The notes under the pieces were generated by a model. The model did not search any database. It saw only the letters and a program-made list of their open reading frames with translations, and was not told where the DNA came from. A DNA stretch of 64,000 nucleotides from positions 1-64,000 of the forward strand of contig CAIKCJ010000049.1 in the NCBI GenBank assembly GCA_903825945.1. The letters are read 5' to 3'. The position numbers and the translations under genes were made by a program. Source of the stretch: an uncultured Actinomycetes bacterium (lineage in GTDB: Bacteria; Actinomycetota; Actinomycetes; Nanopelagicales; Nanopelagicaceae). Positions 18,440 to 25,472 of this stretch are shown here, in pieces (the stretch's first letter is position 1; every line of letters begins with the position of its first letter).

Positions 18440-20497
18440 TTAGCTGAGCAACCCCCTTCGGCGGAGTAGTGGCTCAATAACTGCATCTCGGCCGCGGAAA
18501 TTTCGATACATCTCCATCGAATCTAGAGAACCGCCTCGACTCAATAACTCTGCACGGAAGTGATCTCCCAGAGCTCTTTTGAGACCACCATTTTCCTTAA
18601 ACCATTCGACAGTATCTGCATCAAAAACTTCAGACCAGATATATCCGTAGTATCCCGCAGAATAACCACCAGCAAAAATATGTGAGAAGTAGGTAGTGCG
18701 ATAACGTGTTGGCACAGGAGGGTAGGTGAGCCCATAGGCCTCGATCGCTGCAGCTTCGAAGGCTTCAACATCTTTCACATCTTGTCCGTCGGCAATCTCA
18801 TGCCATGCAAGATCGAGAATTGCAGCCTGCATATATGAGGTGGTCGCATAGCCTTGATCAAAAGTTGAGGATAAATTAATGCGCTCGATAATTTCAGGTG
18901 AGAGTTTCTCACCAGTCTTGTAATGGTAGGCATAGTTATTGACTACCTCCGGCCAGAGCATCCACATCTCATTTACTTGTGATGGGAACTCGACAAAGTC
19001 ACGTTCGACGCTAGTGCCAGATACGCGCGGATACTTCACGTGCGAGAGCAGTCCATGGAGTGCATGGCCGAATTCATGGAAGAGCGTTGTGAGGAAATCA
19101 AAACTAATCAGCGTTGGCTCGCCCGCGGGTGGCTTTGGAATGTTGAGGTTGTTGCACACCACCGGGAGCTGCCCGAGCAGAAAATTCTGGTCAACAAGAT
19201 TGTTCATCCAGGCCCCACCGCGCTTTGAATCGCGAGTATAGAAATCGCCAATGAAGAGTCCGACTTTCTGGCCATCTTCGCCAAAGACCTCGAAGGCGCG
19301 GGCTTCTGGGTGATAAGTAACTAAATCCGGCCGTTCAACAAAAGAGAGTCCAAAGAGTTTATTTGCGGCAAAAAAGACGCCATCTGTGAGTACGCGCTCG
19401 AGTTCAAAGTACGGGGCTAGGGCGGCGGTATCTACGTCGTAACGTGCCTTACGTACCTTCTCTGCGTAATAGGCCCAGTCCCAACTTGCTAATTCAAAAT
19501 CTCCACCATCAGCAGCTATGGCTGCCTGCAAATCGGCGCCTTCACGCTTGGCGTTAGCGACCGCTGGAGCTGCAATTTTGCGCATCATCTCGTGAACTTT
19601 AGCGGGGGTAGCCGCGTTACGTTCCCAGAGCACATATTCAGCGTGGTTTGTTGCGCCAAAGAGTGCGGCACGGCGGGCACGTAACTTGGCCATTGCCACC
19701 AGAGTTGTCTTGTTGTCATGTTCATTGCCACGAGCACCCTTGAGGATCGAAGCCTTCATGATTTTCTCTCGCAAGCCACGGTTGGTGAGAGAAGTAAGAA
19801 GTGGATGCCCCGTGAAGTTGACCATCGTGATCAGCCACTTGTCATCGAGCCCGCGACTCATTGCCGCACTCTTTGCGGTGGCGATCTCGTTCTCGGTGAG
19901 ACCATCGAGTTCAGCTAGATCATCGACAATAATTGCCAGGTCATTGGTATCGGCAAGCGTCTGACGTGAGAAGGTTGCTTCAAGTACAGAGAGCTCCTCG
20001 TTGATCACCTTGAGTTCATCGCGTTGAGGTTGTGTGAGATGGGCGCCTGCGAAATGGAAATCTCGGTAGTAGCGCTCTAAAAGCCAAGCATCTTCGCTAT
20101 TGAGTTGAAGTGATGGTGCCGCATCGCGAAGTGCGACGATGCGCGCGAAGAGTTCAGGATTGAGCTTGATAGCATCGCTATGGGCCGCCAGTTTTGGCGC
20201 GATCTCTGCTTCGATCTCATCTAAGAAGTCAGAGGTATCGCTCGAAGACTTGTTAAAAAAGACAAGCGCTACTCGATTGAGTAATTGCCCACTTTTCTCT
20301 AAGCCAACGATGGTGTTCTCAAAGGTGGGGGCACCCGTTGCCAAGATTGCATCAACTTCTTGTAGTTGCTCCGCCATCCCGGCGTAGAACGCAGGCAGGT
20401 AGTGGGCATCGGTGATCTCGGCAAAGGGTGGCAGCTCGTATTCAAGTGTGCTGCGCTTTGCGAAAGGATAAGCGGAATCAAATGATTGGGTAGACAT
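18440..20497 (-). CDS. M3 family metallopeptidase (Dcp/oligopeptidase A type)
   Basis: This 685-residue cytosolic zinc oligopeptidase degrades short peptides. The zinc motif is FHEFGHALHG, with a downstream glutamate ligand in SGTSVERDFVEFPSQVNEMW. The N-terminal helical region and total length fit peptidyl-dipeptidase Dcp. No signal peptide is visible. It is the first gene of a three-gene minus-strand operon with the aminotransferase and YczE-like genes. A perfect 12-bp hairpin lies 28 bp upstream of the start and would be in its leader. Confidence 0.93.
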   Translation of the reverse strand: MSTQSFDSAYPFAKRSTLEYELPPFAEITDAHYLPAFYAGMAEQLQEVDAILATGAPTFENTIVGLEKSGQLLNRVALVFFNKSSSDTSDFLDEIEAEIAPKLAAHSDAIKLNPELFARIVALRDAAPSLQLNSEDAWLLERYYRDFHFAGAHLTQPQRDELKVINEELSVLEATFSRQTLADTNDLAIIVDDLAELDGLTENEIATAKSAAMSRGLDDKWLITMVNFTGHPLLTSLTNRGLREKIMKASILKGARGNEHDNKTTLVAMAKLRARRAALFGATNHAEYVLWERNAATPAKVHEMMRKIAAPAVANAKREGADLQAAIAADGGDFELASWDWAYYAEKVRKARYDVDTAALAPYFELERVLTDGVFFAANKLFGLSFVERPDLVTYHPEARAFEVFGEDGQKVGLFIGDFYTRDSKRGGAWMNNLVDQNFLLGQLPVVCNNLNIPKPPAGEPTLISFDFLTTLFHEFGHALHGLLSHVKYPRVSGTSVERDFVEFPSQVNEMWMLWPEVVNNYAYHYKTGEKLSPEIIERINLSSTFDQGYATTSYMQAAILDLAWHEIADGQDVKDVEAFEAAAIEAYGLTYPPVPTRYRTTYFSHIFAGGYSAGYYGYIWSEVFDADTVEWFKENGGLKRALGDHFRAELLSRGGSLDSMEMYRNFRGRDAVIEPLLRRRGLLS

Positions 20498-20524
20498 TCC
20501 AACATTCTATTCTTGATCTGGCTC

Positions 20525-20552
20525 AAACGGTCGGGATCTATCCCGACCGTTT
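20525..20552. promoter_or_regulatory. Perfect 12-bp hairpin upstream of the M3 peptidase gene
   Basis: AAACGGTCGGGA (20525-20536) and TCCCGACCGTTT (20541-20552) pair exactly around TCTA. It lies in the 270-bp gap between the divergent M3 peptidase and WxL-like genes. There is no T-run on either side beyond the stem itself, so a leader structure, operator or weak terminator are all open. The rest of the gap (20553-20767) shows no gene and no clear promoter. Confidence 0.55.
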
Positions 20553-20767
20553 CTGTGCTCATTTGGAGAACATAATTGGACTACTAGGGCGCCCTTGGAT
20601 TGGTGTGATCGTGGCCATAGACCTGCTACTCTGAAAATAGTTCCTGATGAGTTAGTCAAGACTCTTACGGGAATAATAAGGGAAGCGCTCGTACGACAGT
20701 GAGTCGGTTTTGAGCGTATTAAATGGTTGAAAAACCTCTCTTTTAATGAAAATAAAGATAAAAACAT

Positions 20768-21313
20768 ATGCCAGTTCGGATCGTAGTTTTGATCTCCATC
20801 ACCTCACTCTTCATTCCAAACATTGTCGCGGATCTGGCTCATGCCGAAATAACCTCGACATCACTAACCATTTCAGCCAGTTGTGTCCCAGGCCCACTCT
20901 CAATCTCGGTCCCCGGAGCACTTGTCTTCCCTACTGTGAACGCTCCATCAATGGTGACTACAGGCTCATCAATTTCGACGGCGACCATGGGCACGGTCCT
21001 TGTGACTGACGCTCGTTGTGATGCACCAAATACAGCATGGACTGCTTCAGCGATTGCGACGGCACTTACTCCGACGGCGGGTCCCACAATTGCCGCATCG
21101 CTCATTGGCTATACCTCAGGGTCAATAGCAGTAACTGGAACGGTAGCTTGCGTTGCGGTCGATCAGATCAATCTCACTGGTGTCGTACCAGTTGTCAGAG
21201 CTGTCGCGACTGGTAGCAATACTGCATGGTGGACTCCTACGATTACGGTAACTGTCCCATCAGGACAAGCAGTCGGGACGTACACTGGTTCGATCACTCA
21301 ATCGGTTGCTTAA
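20768..21313 (+). CDS. Secreted WxL-like surface protein
   Basis: This 181-residue protein has an N-terminal signal peptide (about residues 1-26, cleavage after LAHA). The mature part is a beta-rich, Thr/Ser/Ala/Val-rich domain with four cysteines. The ending PSGQAVGTYTGSITQSVA is the usual last strand of WxL-type and spore-coat-U-like domains. In Gram-positives these are non-covalently wall-bound proteins that work with DUF916 partners, and the next gene is DUF916-like. The true WxL tryptophan motif is not clear (only AWW at ~residue 156), so the assignment rests on fold pattern and neighbour. No strong ribosome-binding site is visible; AAAGATAAAAAC precedes ATG. Confidence 0.6.
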   Translation: MPVRIVVLISITSLFIPNIVADLAHAEITSTSLTISASCVPGPLSISVPGALVFPTVNAPSMVTTGSSISTATMGTVLVTDARCDAPNTAWTASAIATALTPTAGPTIAASLIGYTSGSIAVTGTVACVAVDQINLTGVVPVVRAVATGSNTAWWTPTITVTVPSGQAVGTYTGSITQSVA

Positions 21314-21948
21314 TGCCCACAAGTAATTCGCAAGTAGGACTTGGCATTAGGATTATTGAAATTCCGAGCGCTGTTCAAAATGATCCACAATCTGGAATAT
21401 ACATTGTTGATCGATTACTTCCTTCTACCGTTGTTTCAGAGCGGATTGAAGTTTCTAACTCAACTAACGCACCGATGATGGTCTCGCTCTACCCAAGTGC
21501 TGCTACAAATATCAATGGAGTGTTTACCCCCTCTTCTGGCGAGATTGCAAATGAGTTGACGTCGTGGACAAGCATCTTGCCATCCTCTGGGGTCATTGCT
21601 GCACATGGCACTTTGGATGCAATAGTGACTATTTCCGTTCCAGCTAACGTGATCTCCGGCGAGCAGTATGGAGTTATTTGGGCCTCGGCCAGTACCCCAA
21701 CTCACGCCTTCGGCATTGTGAGTGTCAGCCGTGTTGGCATTCGCATGTACGATCCAATTGGTGCAGATCTTGAGACTGCATCTAGCACCACAACAACTTT
21801 AGGTACTTCTCACCCGTCCTGGACGCTCGATGTCCAATGGACCGCAATCGGTCTTCTGTTTATTGCAGTTGCAGCACTCGCGGCCAAAGAGAACTCTCGG
21901 AGTCGCAGAAAGCGCAAGAAGAGCAAGAAGCCCCGCAAAGGGAGTTAA
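21313..21948 (+). CDS. DUF916-like WxL-interacting protein, C-terminal anchor
   Basis: ATG 21313 overlaps the previous stop (TAATG), giving 211 residues. The N-terminal ~140 residues match the DUF916 beta-sandwich pattern: GLGIRIIEIP, YIVDRLLPSTVVSERIEVSN, ANELTSWTS, and GEQYGVIWASAS. A C-terminal transmembrane helix (about 170-188) and a strongly basic cytoplasmic tail (RSRRKRKKSKKPRKGS) follow. Known relatives carry an N-terminal signal peptide; none is visible here, and the in-frame sequence upstream (21226-21312) does not supply one. Either the leader has been lost or export depends on the C-terminal helix. The pair would tether the upstream WxL-like protein to the cell surface. Confidence 0.65.
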   Translation: MPTSNSQVGLGIRIIEIPSAVQNDPQSGIYIVDRLLPSTVVSERIEVSNSTNAPMMVSLYPSAATNINGVFTPSSGEIANELTSWTSILPSSGVIAAHGTLDAIVTISVPANVISGEQYGVIWASASTPTHAFGIVSVSRVGIRMYDPIGADLETASSTTTTLGTSHPSWTLDVQWTAIGLLFIAVAALAAKENSRSRRKRKKSKKPRKGS

Positions 21949-22446
21949 TCGGCGAGAGGTATTCCAAAGCTCGGCATGAAGCGACCAAGCTTCAGGTCGA
22001 ATTCCGTAGAGGACCTCACATCAGTCATGGATGGAAGTTTCTTCCAGAATCAGAAGTTCGATTCGAACTTGGCTTACGGTCAAGTTAAGTTGGTTGGCGC
22101 ATTATGGATGGCACATCTTGCACGAACCTATCCAGAACTACGCTTCATCACCGTTAGTCCGGGAAATACAACGGGAACTAATGCCGCAGAGAACGTCGCC
22201 TTGCCACTGCGCCTCGCGGCTAAATACATCATGCCCATATTAGGCCTCTCACATGGGCTTGAGGATGGCGCAAAGAGATTTTTGGATGGAGCGACGAATC
22301 CACGTTTCTCAAGTGGCGTCTTTTACGCCAGTCCAGCAGGAAAGATGAAGGGGGCAATGGTGGATCAAACTCCTATATTTCCGGAGTTGGCTAGCCAATC
22401 CTTTCAAGAGAATGCCAACGAGGCTATCCACCGCTTCCTCGCTTAA
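21949..22446 (+). pseudogene. Short-chain dehydrogenase, 5'-truncated remnant
   Basis: The readable frame continues in the same phase directly after the DUF916-like stop and encodes the C-terminal half of an SDR. AYGQVK holds the YxxxK active site, ITVSPGNTTGTN follows, and it runs to EAIHRFLA. The Rossmann half with the glycine-rich motif is absent. ATG 21976 gives 156 residues without a cofactor site, so a working enzyme is unlikely. The surface-protein pair may have inserted into, or deleted, the 5' half. Confidence 0.7.
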
Positions 22447-22521
22447 AACTATTTTCACACTCACGGTCGCAATATTGATTCGATCGGATTTGTCCAATAT
22501 GTGCGTGTGTTTGACTGACGA

Positions 22522-22590
22522 TTGCAAAAACACTTTGCAAGATGTAATCACAAAACTGGAGCCTGAGTTATCTAACTCAGGCTCCAGTTT
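22522..22590 (+). terminator. Two consecutive perfect hairpins after the SDR remnant
   Basis: TTGCAAA (22522-22528) pairs with TTTGCAA (22534-22540). An 18-bp perfect stem then follows, AAACTGGAGCCTGAGTTA (22553-22570) with 22573-22590, and a two-base loop. No T-run is present, but the second stem is very stable. The rest of the 22447-22736 gap shows no ORF worth calling. Confidence 0.5.
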
Positions 22591-22736
22591 GTCGTTCAAA
22601 CTTCTCAAACCTAGATGCTGCCGAATATAAGCACATCGTTCAAGGGTTGGCCTTCCTTAAATATATCTCTGACTCCTTCAGATAAAGAAGTGAAAATATG
22701 GAATTTACCCGTAATTAGCCTAAGATTTCCTCAGAC

Positions 22737-22809
22737 GCCCCGGTATCCCAATGGTAGAGGAAGAGGACTTAAAATCCTTTCAGTGTCGGTTCGAGTCCGA
22801 CCCGGGGCA
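22737..22809 (+). tRNA. tRNA with anticodon UAA and short variable loop (nominally Leu)
   Basis: A full cloverleaf is readable. The acceptor GCCCCGG pairs with CCGGGGC; the D-arm holds GG at the loop; the anticodon stem GAGGA pairs with TCCTT around CTTAAAA; the T-stem GTCGG pairs with CCGAC around TTCGAGT. The discriminator is A and CCA is not encoded. The anticodon at 34-36 is UAA, which would read UUA (Leu). The variable region is only 5 nt (TCAGT), so this is class I, whereas bacterial leucine tRNAs normally have a long variable arm. The structure is sound; the charging identity is not. Confidence 0.85.
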
Positions 22810-22871
22810 CTTACTGACCACAACATTTCACATAGTCGATTCTGCATGAAGCCAGTAAAATTCTGACTCCC

Positions 22872-23702
22872 ATGCCTGAGCTGCCAGAAGTCGAAACAGT
22901 CCGTAACGGACTCCTTGCGCATGTTGTTGGTCGCAAAATTTCCTCTGCTACGCAACTGCATGCACGGGCACTAAACCCTAGAAGTATCGCACCCATCGAA
23001 GATCTTGCAGGTTCTACCGTCCTAGATATTAAGCGTCGTGGCAAATTCCTCTGGTTTGAGTTAGATCGTCCTGAAGTATTGGTTGCACATTTAGGAATGT
23101 CCGGGCAGTTCCTGATTGACCCACGTGAAACCAAGCACACGCGAGCAATCTTCACTCTTAATAAAGGTAGAAGCCACACTGCACTGCACTTTAATGATCA
23201 AAGAACATTTGGCTGGGTCTCAGTCGAGCGCAAGAGCAGTGGAGTACCTACCTCGGTGTCCAGCATAGCCCCGGACATATTCGAGCCAAGCTTTGATCGA
23301 GCTGATGTGATTGCCAATATCAAACGCCGTAAGGTGAAGATCAAAACAGCGATTCTTAATCAAAACATTGTCTCCGGAATTGGCAACATTTACGCAGACG
23401 AATCGCTCTGGCTAGCGCGAGTCCATCCGGAAAGCGTCACCCACGAGATGAGCGCTGCGCAGATTGGTCGAACACTTGATTGCGCTAAGGAAGTGATGTC
23501 TCAAGCTATCAAGGTCGGTGGAACTTCGTTTGATGATTTATATATCAACGTCAATGGTGAGAGTGGCTATTTTGCAATCTCGCTAAATGCCTATGGCCGC
23601 GAGAATGAACCGTGCGGCCGTTGTGGCGCGCTCATTAAGCGGATCTCGTTTGCCAATCGATCCTCACATTTCTGCCCGCGATGTCAGAAAAAGAGAGGTT
23701 GA
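22872..23702 (+). CDS. mutM: Formamidopyrimidine-DNA glycosylase
   Basis: This 276-residue bifunctional glycosylase/AP lyase excises 8-oxoguanine and formamidopyrimidines. The N-terminal MPELPEVETV supplies the catalytic Pro and Glu. The central lysine and helix-two-turn-helix region (LNQNIVSGIGNIYADESLW) are present, and the C-terminal zinc finger is intact (CGRCGAL, then CPRCQ). Length is normal. It starts 62 bp after the UAA-anticodon tRNA and may be expressed through it. Confidence 0.97.
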   Translation: MPELPEVETVRNGLLAHVVGRKISSATQLHARALNPRSIAPIEDLAGSTVLDIKRRGKFLWFELDRPEVLVAHLGMSGQFLIDPRETKHTRAIFTLNKGRSHTALHFNDQRTFGWVSVERKSSGVPTSVSSIAPDIFEPSFDRADVIANIKRRKVKIKTAILNQNIVSGIGNIYADESLWLARVHPESVTHEMSAAQIGRTLDCAKEVMSQAIKVGGTSFDDLYINVNGESGYFAISLNAYGRENEPCGRCGALIKRISFANRSSHFCPRCQKKRG

Positions 23703-23750
23703 GGAAGGTTTCAGCAAGCACGATTCCCGCAAGGGGATTAGCCTTTGGGA

Positions 23751-23921
23751 ATGCTAGGCGGAGTAAATAACGGCCTATTTTTTCAAGGCTTCGGTGGTTT
23801 CTTTGCCATGCTGATATTTATCCCAATTCTTATTTGGATGTCATCTTCAAAAAGACGCAAAGCAAGCCGCAAACACCGTCGAGATATTCGTCGCTCCTTG
23901 CGCGCTCTTAACAGAAAGTAG
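23751..23921 (+). CDS. Small membrane protein with basic C-terminal tail
   Basis: The protein has 56 residues: a Gly/Phe-rich start, a hydrophobic helix (about 11-30, ending PILIWM), and a very basic cytoplasmic tail of 26 residues (SSSKRRKASRKHRRDIRRS). GGGGA and TTTGGGA lie upstream of the ATG. It is 6 bp upstream of the SDR gene and 48 bp after mutM, in a same-strand run. The function is unknown; the tail could bind nucleic acid or lipids. Confidence 0.6.
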   Translation: MLGGVNNGLFFQGFGGFFAMLIFIPILIWMSSSKRRKASRKHRRDIRRSLRALNRK

Positions 23922-23927
23922 CGCCAT

Positions 23928-24626
23928 ATGTTGGCTGTTGTCACTGGTGGATCTCGCGGGCTTGGTCTCCAAAACGCCAAGGACTTACGTGCGCTCGGTT
24001 ATGACGTTGTTCTTGTCGCCAGCAACGAGGCGTTGCTTGCCCGGGTGGCCGAAGAAATTGGCGCAGATTACCGCGCAGTTGATCTCTCAAACCTAGAGAA
24101 AACTCGTCATACTTTTTCGGAGATAGTTCAGAGCTATGGTGCACCTGACGTACTCCTGCTGGCGCACGGAGTCATGAGCGAGAAGATGTCCAAGACCCTG
24201 CGCACGACAACTGAAGAATGGCGTCGCGTGATGGCGATTAATTTGGATTCGACTTTTGTCATTGTGAATACAGTCGTCCCAACCATGACTGAACTTAGAA
24301 GTGGTCGAGTGATTGTGTATTCAGCATGCCTCGGCCGCATGAGTGGGCCCGGAAATGCAGGGGGGTTGGCTCCATACCGAATTTCAAAAGCTGGAGTGAA
24401 TGCGTTGGTGCGCAACTTGGCTCACGAAACCGGTTTGGGTGGACGCGGCATATTGGTGGACGCGCTCTGCCCCAATCACACACGCACAGATATGGGCGGA
24501 CCGGATGCTCCACGATCTGTTGAGGAAGGTGCCGCCACGGCGCTCTGGCTTGCTACGCGATCATTTACTCCTGGAAGTGATACAACTGGTGTTTTGTGGG
24601 AGGACCAGGAAGTTATCGACTGGTAG
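23928..24626 (+). CDS. Short-chain dehydrogenase/reductase
   Basis: This 232-residue classical SDR has the cofactor motif TGGSRGLG (residues 6-13), LLAHG in place of NNAG, a catalytic Ser in YSACLGRM and YRISK as the YxxxK site (Tyr ~149). The acidic/neutral residue after strand 2 (VASNE) does not clearly favour NAD or NADP. It resembles 3-ketoacyl-ACP reductase-like SDRs; the substrate cannot be told. It shares a run with two small membrane-protein genes. Confidence 0.85.
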   Translation: MLAVVTGGSRGLGLQNAKDLRALGYDVVLVASNEALLARVAEEIGADYRAVDLSNLEKTRHTFSEIVQSYGAPDVLLLAHGVMSEKMSKTLRTTTEEWRRVMAINLDSTFVIVNTVVPTMTELRSGRVIVYSACLGRMSGPGNAGGLAPYRISKAGVNALVRNLAHETGLGGRGILVDALCPNHTRTDMGGPDAPRSVEEGAATALWLATRSFTPGSDTTGVLWEDQEVIDW

Positions 24627-24635
24627 CCTCGTTAC

Positions 24636-25013
24636 ATGAACGAAAAAGAATTAATCCGTACGTGGAACGAACTCCGTGCTGTGCGCGTAAGAGCGCAGTT
24701 GGCACCAACACTTCTCCTTGCAGTGATTCTTGCTCTTGGAGCAACTGGCCACCTCAGTAATTCAACCGATATGGCCCTTCGTATTTTCACTATGGGACTT
24801 GTCGTTGCTGGTGGGGTTTTCGCAACTACATCCATGCTCTCTGCAACTCGAGATGCTGTGTGGGTGAGTGATTCGCTGAAGGCCACAAAGGAGTTGTCAT
24901 TAATCGGTAAGAAGATTTCAGGAGAACGTCAGACAACTGTGTTGAGCGGCGGATTGATTGCTCTGCTCACTAGTTTTAATCTGATTGTGCTCTGGATTTA
25001 CCTCTTCCGCTAG
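24636..25013 (+). CDS. Three-helix membrane protein, unknown function
   Basis: This 125-residue protein has a charged N-terminal segment (~20 residues), two hydrophobic helices (about 22-38 and 46-65), an amphipathic linker and a third helix (about 103-123). No catalytic motif is seen. It lies 9 bp after the SDR gene and 10 bp before the TauE-like gene, so it is part of the same transcript. Confidence 0.6.
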   Translation: MNEKELIRTWNELRAVRVRAQLAPTLLLAVILALGATGHLSNSTDMALRIFTMGLVVAGGVFATTSMLSATRDAVWVSDSLKATKELSLIGKKISGERQTTVLSGGLIALLTSFNLIVLWIYLFR

Positions 25014-25023
25014 CATTCCTATT

Positions 25024-25395
25024 ATGTCGCCGCTAATTTCAATACTTGCAGGGCTAGGGATTGGCTCCATTGCGGGTCTGCTCTCTGGTTTATTTGGAAT
25101 CGGTGGCGGAATTGTCATTGTGCCAATGTTGGCATTTCTCCTGAAATTTCCAACCTCTAAAGCTGTTGGAACTTCACTGGCAGCCATGTTGCTACCAGTG
25201 GGAATTCTTGCCGTAGTTCGCTATGCAAAAGCTGGCGAAGTCGATTTCAAGGTTTCTACAGCGATCGGCGTGGCAATTTTTGTAATGGCCGGAGTCGGTG
25301 CAGCAGTTGGATTAAATGTAGGAAGCGTCTGGATTAACAGAGGATTTGGAGTTTTACTGCTCCTTGTAGGAATTAAATTTTTGGTCACAGCTTGA
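25024..25395 (+). CDS. TauE/SafE-family permease, half-size
   Basis: This 123-residue protein has about four helices. GLLSGLFGIGGGIVIVPML and SKAVGTSLAAMLLPVG are the N-terminal signature of TauE/SafE sulphite/sulphonate exporters. Normal members have two such repeats (~250 residues); here only one is present and the stop is clean, with an intrinsic terminator 27 bp later. It could act as a homodimer, a known state for half-size members. ATG 25024 is preferred because it gives the usual short N-terminus before helix 1. Confidence 0.78.
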   Translation: MSPLISILAGLGIGSIAGLLSGLFGIGGGIVIVPMLAFLLKFPTSKAVGTSLAAMLLPVGILAVVRYAKAGEVDFKVSTAIGVAIFVMAGVGAAVGLNVGSVWINRGFGVLLLLVGIKFLVTA

Positions 25396-25422
25396 TTTGT
25401 GAATAAAAGAGGATAGAAAAAA

Positions 25423-25448
25423 GCCCCGGCGAATTGCCGGGGCCTTTT
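25423..25448. terminator. Bidirectional intrinsic terminator
   Basis: GCCCCGGC (25423-25430) pairs with GCCGGGGC (25436-25443) around GAATT. CTTTTTA follows on the plus strand and a run of Ts on the minus strand (25417-25422). It ends both the TauE-like transcript and the convergent MFS gene. Confidence 0.9.
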
Positions 25449-25472
25449 TATTACTACTTACGATTAATTGGC

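Noticed and set aside
21226-21312. N-terminal extension of the DUF916-like protein from ATG 21226
   Set aside because: It overlaps the WxL-like coding region, adds no hydrophobic leader, and ATG 21313 is coupled to the preceding stop.
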